A program made the position numbers and the translations under genes. The notes beneath the pieces are model-generated. The model was not told where the DNA came from. It worked only from the letters and a program-made list of their open reading frames with translations, and ran no database searches. From a virus, in IMG/VR virus record IMGVR_UViG_3300042473_000589, positions 1 through 28,205 of that record: a stretch of 28,205 nt of DNA. One strand, given 5' to 3'. Positions 1-3,888 of this stretch are shown here, in pieces (position 1 is the first letter of the stretch; the number at the start of each line of letters is the position of its first letter).

Positions 1-16
1 AATATTATCTAACATA

Positions 17-712
17 TTATGCCTTAAAATTATCTCTTACTTGAAACTTATTCCAATCATATGGAATAATATTATCTTGCCAATTACGCTTTTTGATTAT
101 GTGCGTGAGAATAGGTAATTCAAAATCTCGTGCATCTTCTAATGCAGTATGCGGTTCAATAATAAAATTATTATTAATATATCCGCAAACCATTTCCGCA
201 TTAGTTTTAAATGTCATATTACCATGTTTAGTAACATTATTAAAACCGTGATTATCTAAACAGAATTGTTTATATTTTTTGGTTTTGCAGATATTACCGA
301 CCGAGGCTTGCCATAAACAAAACTTACTATTAAATCCTGATAAATCAATACCAGTATTAGCGCATTTATTAATATCAAAAGGCAGATTATATGCGGTTAA
401 TGTAGGATTATATTTGCCGATTGCCTGATTAATCCATTTATTGATAGCATTAACTGATGCAATCATTCTGACGCCAGTTTCTAACATGGCAATATAGCCC
501 ATTTTGCGTTTAGTTAATCCTTCATAACCCCAAATATCATTTTTAGTTTTATCGTGGAATAATTCCATAGTATTATAATGCCCATTAACTAATACCGCAC
601 ATTGATTATATATAATCCCCTCACGATCACAGATAATCATGGCAAAATCTGCCACAGTATCGCCCATTGTGGTTTCTGTGTCCAGAATACAAAAGTATTG
701 CTTTTTAGCCAT
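17..712 (-). CDS. DEDDh (DnaQ/RNase T-like) 3'-5' exonuclease
   Basis: The 231-aa protein has the exonuclease motifs in order. Motif I is LDTET with D11 and E13, motif II is AYNLPFD with D113, and motif III is PHTALEDAR with H188 and D193. His five residues before the last Asp defines the DEDDh subclass, whose two-metal centre removes nucleotides from 3' ends of DNA or RNA. No polymerase domain is attached and the length fits a stand-alone enzyme. In a phage such proteins usually serve replication, repair or nucleotide salvage; which one applies here is not visible. ATG at 712 is preceded by AAGG. The gene is the first one leftward of control block 1, so it is probably regulated from the palindrome at 766-783. 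The family call is secure; the substrate is unknown. Confidence 0.85.
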   Translation of the reverse strand: MAKKQYFCILDTETTMGDTVADFAMIICDREGIIYNQCAVLVNGHYNTMELFHDKTKNDIWGYEGLTKRKMGYIAMLETGVRMIASVNAINKWINQAIGKYNPTLTAYNLPFDINKCANTGIDLSGFNSKFCLWQASVGNICKTKKYKQFCLDNHGFNNVTKHGNMTFKTNAEMVCGYINNNFIIEPHTALEDARDFELPILTHIIKKRNWQDNIIPYDWNKFQVRDNFKA

Positions 713-738
713 TGTGTGCCTTAGTTAGTAGAGTCCCG

Positions 739-744
739 ATTTTA
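739..744 (-). promoter_or_regulatory. Possible -10 box of the exonuclease gene
   Basis: On the minus strand the hexamer reads TAAAAT, 27 bases upstream of the start at 712. No good -35 is present: the hexamers 17-18 bp upstream are ATGTTA/TATGTT and touch the palindrome at 766-783. If the promoter is real, a protein bound to that palindrome would cover its -35 region. This is the weakest of the leftward promoters. Confidence 0.35.
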
Positions 745-765
745 CACGCTTGCACAAAAAATAAC

Positions 766-783
766 ATAGGTGTAAACACCTAT
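766..783. promoter_or_regulatory. Operator-like palindrome, copy 1
   Basis: ATAGGTGT-AA-ACACCTAT is a perfect inverted repeat with 8-bp arms and a 2-bp centre. The same 18 bp occur at 1820-1837 and 2564-2581. In each copy the last base is the first base of a rightward -35 box. Size and placement are typical of a dimeric helix-turn-helix repressor or activator site. The binding protein is not known. Confidence 0.75.
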
Positions 784-812
784 TGACAAACTGGGCGAGG
801 GTGTGGTAAAAT
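783..812 (+). promoter_or_regulatory. Rightward promoter, control block 1
   Basis: The -35 TTGACA (783-788) and -10 TAAAAT (807-812) are separated by 18 bp. The -35 matches the sigma70 consensus perfectly and shares a base with the palindrome at 766-783. No ORF follows within 90 bases; the downstream sequence is hairpin-rich and then antisense to the microprotein gene at 904-1056. Confidence 0.65.
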
Positions 813-818
813 TGGCGC

Positions 819-887
819 CTGTGGTTTTTTCGCAACAGTCGCTTTAAGCGACCAGTTAAAACTGAAAACAAAAGTATTCAGTTTTTG
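819..887 (+). ncRNA. Possible small structured RNA 1
   Basis: The predicted transcript starts near 819 and has no start codon with a ribosome site. It contains the hairpin GTCGCTTTAAGCGAC (838-852) followed by AAAACTGAA (858-866) pairing with TTCAGTTTT (877-885) and a further T, which resembles a weak intrinsic terminator. The first 40 bases after the promoter (GGCGCCTGT, then GCAACAGTCGCTT, then AAGCGAC) are nearly identical in copy 2. Promoter, shared hairpins and lack of coding content support an RNA of about 70 nt; this is inference. Confidence 0.4.
858..886. terminator. Bidirectional terminator-like hairpin
   Basis: AAAACTGAA / TTCAGTTTT forms a 9-bp stem with a 10-nt loop and A/T runs on both sides. 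It could end the rightward RNA from 812 and the leftward microprotein operon that ends at 904. The stem is AT-rich, so it may be inefficient. Confidence 0.45.
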
Positions 888-903
888 TGGGAAACAAAAG
901 TAT

Positions 904-1056
904 TCATTTGTCCATAATGAATCTTTTATATTCTTGCATATTATTATGATAATCCCAAGTACCCAGCATTAGTAATGGCAAGATAATAGTTACTAAAATT
1001 TTATCGGGTCTGGAATATATAAAATGCCAGATTATCTGTGAGAATGTTTTAATCAT
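904..1056 (-). CDS. 50-aa single-pass membrane microprotein
   Basis: The peptide starts MIKTFSQIIW and ends FIMDK. It contains a hydrophobic stretch around residues 20-32 (KILVTIILPLLMLG), suitable for one membrane span, flanked by charged residues. Its ATG overlaps the stop of the 29-aa gene upstream in an ATGA junction, the usual sign of translational coupling. It is the last gene of the leftward operon headed by the HAD phosphatase. No family is recognised. Small phage membrane proteins of this type can be host-takeover, superinfection-exclusion or lysis-helper factors, but nothing here picks one. The gene has no Shine-Dalgarno site of its own, which fits coupling. Confidence 0.55.
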   Translation of the reverse strand: MIKTFSQIIWHFIYSRPDKILVTIILPLLMLGTWDYHNNMQEYKRFIMDK

Positions 1057-1142
1057 TTATCTAACCAATTTAAAAGTACAATTTTAATTGCAACAAAAAC
1101 AACAAAACCAATGCAAAAATATAAAGCTTGAATATCAGTCAT
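1053..1142 (-). CDS. 29-aa membrane microprotein
   Basis: The ORF encodes MTDIQALYFCIGFVVFVAIK followed by IVLLNWLDK. Almost the whole chain after residue 6 is hydrophobic, so it is a single membrane helix with a short acidic N-terminus and a charged C-terminus. Its ATG directly follows the stop of the upstream 50-aa gene, and its stop overlaps the next ATG by four bases. The end-to-end packing of three short ORFs argues that all are translated. No homologue is recognised; function unknown. Confidence 0.5.
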   Translation of the reverse strand: MTDIQALYFCIGFVVFVAIKIVLLNWLDK

Positions 1143-1295
1143 TTAATGTATTCTCTTAGTTAATATGTCTAAAATCTGTCTTAATGGCATTTGCATTATT
1201 TCCGATATATCATAAAGATTTAAGCCTTCGGCTAAAAAATCTTTAATTAATGTCTCGGCATAATCAATATTAATGCCCTTGTTTACTTGGTACAT
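1143..1295 (-). CDS. 50-aa soluble microprotein, possibly a small helical regulator
   Basis: The ORF starts MYQVNKGINI and ends LTKRIH. It is acidic in the middle and basic at the end. The segment ETLIKDFLAEGLNLYDISEI resembles the helix-turn-helix spacing of small regulators (an alternating hydrophobic helix, a turn at GLN, a second helix), but the match is loose. A clear AAGGGG Shine-Dalgarno site lies 5 nt before the ATG and sits inside the HAD gene, which this gene overlaps by 26 bases. That overlap with its own ribosome site is the best evidence the ORF is real. Function unknown. Confidence 0.6.
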   Translation of the reverse strand: MYQVNKGINIDYAETLIKDFLAEGLNLYDISEIMQMPLRQILDILTKRIH

Positions 1296-1746
1296 ATACA
1301 CCCCTTATATTAAATCTGTCACAAACCGCTTTTAGATAATTTGTATTATCTTCGTAAAATGTAAATTCAGCATCTTTAAATGTAACTAAATTAAAGAACT
1401 TAGCCAAACCATTAATTTTTAATAAACTACCAGAGATATTAGAATTCTCAGGTCTTGAAATAATATAATCAGGGTCGCCCAATATCGAGTTAATAAATGT
1501 ATAATCAGGGGTATTAAGAACACGGGCAGTAGCAATAATGACATAACACGATTCATCTTTTAAATCCATTTTATATTGTTCGGCTAATGGCAAAAGAGAA
1601 TCATTTAATGCTAAATCCTGATTTTCTCTCCAGTAATTTAAATCTATTCTTTCGCCTGACTCATCTACGATTGTGCGATACCTATGCAAACTGCAAACAA
1701 TAGTTCCATCCATATCATAAATTGAAACCTTTTTAATTTTAGCCAT
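1270..1746 (-). CDS. HAD-superfamily phosphatase
   Basis: The 158-aa protein has HAD motif I as YDMDGT (nucleophile D11, acid/base D13), motif II as IIATAR (T73), a lysine candidate for motif III near K110, and motif IV as YEDN (E132/D133). The overall size and the ATAR signature resemble the phosphatase half of T4 polynucleotide kinase-type enzymes and phage nucleotide phosphatases; no kinase P-loop is present. Likely roles are 3'-phosphate removal from nucleic acid ends or nucleotide dephosphorylation; the substrate cannot be read from the sequence. It is the first gene leftward of control block 2, and three microprotein genes follow without gaps. Confidence 0.75.
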   Translation of the reverse strand: MAKIKKVSIYDMDGTIVCSLHRYRTIVDESGERIDLNYWRENQDLALNDSLLPLAEQYKMDLKDESCYVIIATARVLNTPDYTFINSILGDPDYIISRPENSNISGSLLKINGLAKFFNLVTFKDAEFTFYEDNTNYLKAVCDRFNIRGVYVPSKQGH

Positions 1747-1772
1747 TTTGTAATCCTTTTCTGTATTCTGTG

Positions 1773-1802
1773 ATTATACACAAAAAACCGATAAAAAACT
1801 AT
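1773..1802 (-). promoter_or_regulatory. Leftward promoter of the HAD operon
   Basis: The minus-strand -10 is a perfect TATAAT (1773-1778). The -35 about 18 bp upstream is poor (ATAGTT at 1797-1802), so the promoter may need an activator. The -10 lies 42 bp from the palindrome at 1820-1837, exactly the distance found in block 3. Confidence 0.5.
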
Positions 1803-1819
1803 GTGTGCAAAAATACAAC

Positions 1820-1837
1820 ATAGGTGTAAACACCTAT
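1820..1837. promoter_or_regulatory. Operator-like palindrome, copy 2
   Basis: Identical to copies 1 and 3 (ATAGGTGT-AA-ACACCTAT). The surrounding bases AAAATACAACATAGG are also identical to copy 3. It sits between the leftward HAD promoter and a rightward promoter. Confidence 0.75.
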
Positions 1838-1865
1838 TGACAGCCAAAACAGACTATGCTAAAAT
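1837..1865 (+). promoter_or_regulatory. Rightward promoter, control block 2
   Basis: TTGACA (1837-1842), 17-bp spacer, TAAAAT (1860-1865). This is the best of the three rightward block promoters. It faces the hairpin-rich stretch 1872-2022 and then the 3' end of the leftward helix-turn-helix gene. Confidence 0.7.
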
Positions 1866-1871
1866 TTGGCG

Positions 1872-2022
1872 CCTGTTGCTTTTACGCAACAGTCGCTTGA
1901 AGCGACTAGTTAATAGCGAAGTGAGTGCTTACTTCGCAGCGGGCGCAAAAATGAATACCTAGGTTTTCAAAAAATACTGAAAACCTGGGTATTCAAAAAC
2001 AAGGGGCATAAGCCCCTTGTTT
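1872..2022 (+). ncRNA. Possible small structured RNA 2
   Basis: The stretch lacks a usable ORF but holds a chain of hairpins. CTGTTGC pairs with GCAACAG (about 1873-1892); GTCGCTTGAAGCGAC is at 1892-1906; GCGAAGT (1916-1922) pairs with ACTTCGC (1931-1937); a 16-bp stem at 1953-1994 (GAATACCTAGGTTTTC with GAAAACCTGGGTATTC) has one G-T pair; the terminator stem lies at 1997-2022. Nearly every base is in a potential stem, as expected of a structured RNA and not of a spacer. The 3' end is a guess. Confidence 0.4.
1995..2022 (-). terminator. Terminator of the helix-turn-helix gene
   Basis: AAACAAGGGGC (1997-2007) and GCCCCTTGTTT (2012-2022) form an 11-bp stem with loop ATAA. Read on the minus strand it follows the stop codon at 2021-2023 and runs into TTTTTG, a standard intrinsic terminator. 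On the plus strand the T-run is shorter, but it could also end RNA 2. Confidence 0.7.
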
Positions 2023-2347
2023 ACAAGGTTTTTTCAGCCTTGATAAAGTCAGCAATTTTCATCAAAGCCATTTTATTGGCTTTAGTGAGTGATTCTGTAT
2101 CAGATTCAGCCAAACCCAACGCATCACCAATAAAATCAGCGTGAACATCTTTTTTAATTGGTGTTTCACCTGATTTCGTTTTGTATGCTTTAGCAACATA
2201 AACCTTTTCACGGCTCAATTTTGCAACAACAGAACGAACAGTTTTGCCAAGTGAATCTGCAATAGATTCAACAGTCATACCGCCTTGGTATTGGGCAATC
2301 ATTTTCTCAGTCTGATCCTGAGTGTAGTTCACGGCTTTGGTAGTCAT
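2021..2347 (-). CDS. Small helix-turn-helix DNA-binding protein
   Basis: The 108-aa protein has an N-terminal helix-turn-helix (residues about 8-50). It contains the pattern MTVESIADSLGKTVRSVVAK, where SIADSLGKT is the turn and RSVVAKLSRE the recognition helix with basic residues. A lysine-rich linker and an acidic-then-helical C-terminus follow. Proteins with this plan are common in aquatic phages and are annotated only as regulators. A strong Shine-Dalgarno site (AAGGAGAAAAGAAC before ATG) points to high expression. It lies leftward of control block 3, so it is a natural candidate to bind the block palindromes; that link is inference. Confidence 0.65.
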   Translation of the reverse strand: MTTKAVNYTQDQTEKMIAQYQGGMTVESIADSLGKTVRSVVAKLSREKVYVAKAYKTKSGETPIKKDVHADFIGDALGLAESDTESLTKANKMALMKIADFIKAEKTL

Positions 2348-2370
2348 GTTCTTTTCTCCTTTAAAAACAA

Positions 2371-2399
2371 ATTATAACATCATGGCTTCATTAACGCAA
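2371..2399 (-). promoter_or_regulatory. Promoter of the helix-turn-helix gene
   Basis: On the minus strand TTGCGT (2394-2399) and a perfect TATAAT (2371-2376) are 17 bp apart. The elements overlap the end of the 37-aa gene, so the regulator may have its own transcript in addition to read-through from 2522. Confidence 0.55.
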
Positions 2400-2493
2400 G
2401 CCATACCCACAATGGCAAAAAGGTTATTGCAACGAATAAAATAGCACATAAAATATCTTGAATTAATTTGTTTGCAAATTTAGTCATTTTCAT
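2380..2493 (-). CDS. 37-aa membrane microprotein
   Basis: The peptide begins MKMTKFANKLIQDIL, a basic amphipathic head, continues into a hydrophobic span CAILFVAITFLPLWVWLAL and ends MKP. This is the layout of a single-pass inner-membrane peptide with the N-terminus in the cytoplasm. AAGGTG precedes the ATG; the second ATG (2487) is better spaced from it (9 nt), so the true product may be 35 aa. It is the first gene of the leftward transcript from block 3 and its stop abuts the promoter of the helix-turn-helix gene. No family recognised. Confidence 0.55.
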   Translation of the reverse strand: MKMTKFANKLIQDILCAILFVAITFLPLWVWLALMKP

Positions 2494-2516
2494 TTTCACC
2501 TTTTCACCATGTGTTT

Positions 2517-2546
2517 ATTATAGCAGAAAAAACCTAAAAAGTTCAA
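2517..2546 (-). promoter_or_regulatory. Leftward promoter, control block 3
   Basis: TTGAAC (2541-2546), 18-bp spacer, TATAAT (2517-2522) on the minus strand. It drives the 37-aa peptide and the helix-turn-helix gene. The -10 is 42 bp from the palindrome at 2564-2581, matching block 2 exactly. Confidence 0.65.
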
Positions 2547-2563
2547 GTGTGTAAAAATACAAC

Positions 2564-2581
2564 ATAGGTGTAAACACCTAT
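2564..2581. promoter_or_regulatory. Operator-like palindrome, copy 3
   Basis: Same 18 bp as copies 1 and 2. It lies between the leftward promoter at 2517-2546 and the rightward -35 at 2581. Confidence 0.75.
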
Positions 2582-2609
2582 TGACTACACTTTTGTACTC
2601 TGCTAAAAT
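2581..2609 (+). promoter_or_regulatory. Rightward promoter, control block 3
   Basis: TTGACT (2581-2586), 17-bp spacer, TAAAAT (2604-2609), followed as in block 2 by TTGGCGC. It faces about 245 bases without a gene. Confidence 0.65.
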
Positions 2610-2615
2610 TTGGCG

Positions 2616-2834
2616 CGCCGCGCGTAGTACTTTGGTTTTCTAAAAAAATCCTGCAAACAAAAGTATTCATAAAAAACCTTTTTTGAATACTAGCGGTCGC
2701 TTTAAGCGACCAGTTGCAAAAGCACCCTCACGAAAAGAATTCGAACTTGCACACTGGCGCACGGATTCCGTGCGCCCAAATTGCCGAAGTGAGTGCTCAC
2801 TTCGTTGAGTAACCCTGCTGGCATCAGGGTCTTT
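2616..2834 (+). ncRNA. Possible small structured RNA 3
   Basis: This gene-free stretch holds six hairpin candidates. They are the palindrome GGCGCGCC just after the promoter, AGTATTC...GAATACT with an inner A6/T6 stem (2662-2691), GTCGCTTTAAGCGAC (2696-2710), GGCGCACGG/CCGTGCGCC (2756-2776), CGAAGTGAG/CTCACTTCG (2785-2804), and ACCCTG/CAGGGT (2812-2830) followed by CTTTT. The second GTCGC hairpin and the CGAAGTGAG hairpin are shared with RNA 2. No ORF with a ribosome site was found on the plus strand. Existence as a transcript is inferred. Confidence 0.4.
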
Positions 2835-2835
2835 T
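2812..2835 (+). terminator. Terminator-like hairpin ending RNA 3
   Basis: ACCCTG (2812-2817) pairs with CAGGGT (2825-2830), loop CTGGCAT, then CTTTT. The stem is short (6 bp) but GC-rich, with a brief T-run on the plus strand. Confidence 0.45.
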
Positions 2836-2838
2836 CCT

Positions 2839-2860
2839 GATTAAGGGTTTACCCTTAATC
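2839..2860. repeat. Perfect 10-bp hairpin over a stop codon
   Basis: GATTAAGGGT-TT-ACCCTTAATC. It contains the stop codon of the 52-aa minus-strand gene. There is no T-run after it on the minus strand, so an mRNA-processing or stabilising role is as likely as termination. Confidence 0.6.
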
Positions 2861-3013
2861 AATATCAATTCGCATTATCTTATTATCTTTGATAATAAAA
2901 TACATATTAATATTATTCATTATAACCCATATACAGTTATTACCCTGTTTTAAAACCCAAGTATATGCAGAGTATTTTCTAGCCATATAATCATTTACTA
3001 TTTGATAATCCAT
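2855..3013 (-). CDS. 52-aa microprotein of unknown function
   Basis: The ORF begins MDYQIVNDYMARKYSAYTWV and ends NKIMRIDID. The middle (VLKQGNNCIWVIMNNINMYF) looks like two short beta strands with a hairpin, so a small beta-rich fold is likely; no membrane span or known motif is seen. GGAG lies 6 nt before the ATG, inside the end of the upstream 46-aa gene, and only one base separates that stop from this start. It is the last gene of the leftward operon that starts with the HNH-like nuclease. Not recognised. Confidence 0.55.
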   Translation of the reverse strand: MDYQIVNDYMARKYSAYTWVLKQGNNCIWVIMNNINMYFIIKDNKIMRIDID

Positions 3014-3014
3014 T

Positions 3015-3155
3015 TTATTCTCCAGAATAATATTGTGATAATGCTGAACGATATTCTGTCATATTATTAAAACGAATATCATGCTTAATGCAAAACAGTT
3101 TAAATCTATATACTTGGGCAGTAGTATAATGCGAGGGTATTGTATTATGTTTCAT
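3015..3155 (-). CDS. 46-aa microprotein of unknown function
   Basis: The ORF begins MKHNTIPSHYTTAQVYRFKL and ends LSQYYSGE. It is basic and rich in Tyr, His and Asn, with no hydrophobic span. AGGA lies about 8 nt before the ATG. It sits between the HNH-like gene and the 52-aa gene, with a 12-bp hairpin (3171-3198) in front and a one-base gap behind. Codon use is AT-rich like its neighbours. No family recognised. Confidence 0.5.
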   Translation of the reverse strand: MKHNTIPSHYTTAQVYRFKLFCIKHDIRFNNMTEYRSALSQYYSGE

Positions 3156-3170
3156 TATATAATCCTATTA

Positions 3171-3198
3171 TATAATAAGGGGTTTCCCCCTTATTATA
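3171..3198. repeat. Perfect 12-bp intercistronic hairpin
   Basis: TATAATAAGGGG (3171-3182) pairs with CCCCTTATTATA (3187-3198), loop TTTC. It lies just after the stop of the HNH-like gene on the minus strand and before the 46-aa gene. There is no clear T-run, so partial termination, RNA processing or 3'-end protection are all possible. Confidence 0.6.
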
Positions 3199-3203
3199 TT
3201 ATA

Positions 3204-3566
3204 TTATCCATTCATTCCGATTTTGTTGCATAATGCCCGAAACTGAGATAATGGCATATCTGAACGCATCCGATTAATACCATCACAAGCCAAGATAATA
3301 TTACCTACATTATAACCTTGAGCATTATCTATTCTATCCATAGTGCATAATGTAAAGCAGGGAATACCATCTATTAATCCACGTTCAATAGTCATTATTT
3401 CACCAGTATGAAAACATAATGCGTTTTGACCATAATATAATCCGCAAAGATAATCAATAGTTACATTATCATCTGAAACCCGATTATTCATTTTATCCCT
3501 TGAACGTGCCATTTTCAGGGATTTTGCAAAGAAGTGCTGAAGGGGTGAACGTGTGCTTTTAGCCAT
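3204..3566 (-). CDS. HNH / endonuclease VII-like small nuclease
   Basis: The 120-aa product ends in the signature TMDRIDNAQGYNVGNIILAC, then NRMRSDMPLSQFRALC. It matches the C-terminal half of a widespread phage nuclease family (consensus D-R-I-D-x-x-x-G-Y-x-x-G-N, then N-x-M-K/R-x-D-M). The upstream CFHTGE corresponds to the C-x-x-S/T-G turn of the same family. The zinc-binding cysteines are not all obvious, so activity is uncertain. Start: an in-frame TTG lies at 3587, but ATG at 3566 has AAAGG 8 nt upstream and is preferred. The role may be recombination, homing or packaging-related cutting. It is divergent from the terminase operon, across the putative cos region. Confidence 0.6.
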   Translation of the reverse strand: MAKSTRSPLQHFFAKSLKMARSRDKMNNRVSDDNVTIDYLCGLYYGQNALCFHTGEIMTIERGLIDGIPCFTLCTMDRIDNAQGYNVGNIILACDGINRMRSDMPLSQFRALCNKIGMNG

Positions 3567-3622
3567 TTTGAAAACCTTTGTATTCAATTATGAGGGCTTG
3601 CCATCTGCTTCCCTCTGACTGT

Positions 3623-3650
3623 ATTTTACACGTATTTTTTACGAGGTCAA
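3623..3650 (-). promoter_or_regulatory. Leftward promoter of the HNH-like operon
   Basis: TTGACC (3645-3650), 16-bp spacer, TAAAAT (3623-3628) on the minus strand. It lies 57 bases upstream of the start at 3566, next to the palindrome at 3657-3673. Confidence 0.65.
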
Positions 3651-3656
3651 CCCCTT

Positions 3657-3673
3657 TATGCAAAATTTGCATA
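3657..3673. promoter_or_regulatory. Operator-like palindrome between divergent promoters
   Basis: TATGCAAA-A-TTTGCATA is a perfect 17-bp inverted repeat with a one-base centre. It is unlike the three ATAGGTGT palindromes. It lies just upstream of the leftward -35 (3645) and contains the rightward -35 (3666-3671), so one protein could control both directions. Confidence 0.6.
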
Positions 3674-3693
3674 ACTATTTTTCGTACTATAAT
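3666..3693 (+). promoter_or_regulatory. Rightward promoter toward the terminase genes
   Basis: TTTGCA (3666-3671), 16-bp spacer, perfect TATAAT (3688-3693). The -35 is weak and buried in the palindrome at 3657-3673, which suggests regulation. The transcript would cross the structured patch 3727-3788 before reaching TerS. Confidence 0.45.
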
Positions 3694-3699
3694 TTAAAT

Positions 3700-3717
3700 T
3701 GAATACTCGGGTATTCA
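3700..3717. repeat. TGAATAC inverted pair
   Basis: TGAATAC-TCGG-GTATTCA, an 18-bp inverted repeat of a heptamer that recurs across the left non-coding region (874-880, 900-906, 1952-1958, 1989-1995, 2663-2669, 2684-2690, 3580-3586). It may be a protein site or an RNA hairpin. Confidence 0.55.
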
Positions 3718-3726
3718 AAACATACT

Positions 3727-3788
3727 ACTAGGGGTATGGGGGGGTTATCAGACACATATACCCCTAGGGGTATAGGGGCCCCCTGACA
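3727..3788. other. Candidate packaging (cos) region: dense palindromes and G runs
   Basis: The patch has an imperfect direct repeat, CTAGGGGTATgGGGG (from 3729) and CTAGGGGTATaGGGG (from 3764), each followed within a few bases by a GACA-containing end. It also has the perfect 18-bp palindrome TATACCCCTAGGGGTATA (3757-3774) and GGGGCCCC (3775-3782). It is the most GC-rich and symmetric non-coding DNA in the window. It lies about 100 bases before TerS, where lambda- and HK97-type phages keep cos. HNH proteins on both sides of the terminase fit cos cleavage. The cut position cannot be read from one strand of sequence. Confidence 0.45.
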
Positions 3789-3839
3789 CGGCCTATTTAA
3801 GGAAAATTTGCAAACACCCTAAGGTGCCAAAATCCACAC

Positions 3840-3868
3840 TTGCTAAAACATCCCTAAACTGGTATAAT
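3840..3868 (+). promoter_or_regulatory. Terminase operon promoter
   Basis: TTGCTA (3840-3845), 17-bp spacer, perfect TATAAT (3863-3868), 20 bases before the TerS ATG. AAAAAGGA just downstream is the TerS ribosome site. Confidence 0.7.
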
Positions 3869-3888
3869 CACATAAAAAGGACAATTCT

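Noticed and set aside
1665-1847. 60-codon minus-strand ORF across control block 2
   Set aside because: It overlaps the HAD start, the leftward promoter and the operator, starts inside the phosphatase in another frame and has Cys/His/Phe-rich shadow-like composition.
752-2610. CRISPR array or replication iterons
   Set aside because: Only three copies about 740-1050 bases apart, with promoter elements in fixed register; spacing does not fit an array or clustered iterons.
3567-3587. Longer TTG-started form of the HNH-like protein
   Set aside because: The seven extra codons cover the AAAGG ribosome site of ATG 3566.
3731-3778. G-quadruplex
   Set aside because: G runs are present, but the last two lie over 25 bases from the first and sit in perfect palindromes; duplex symmetry explains the patch better.
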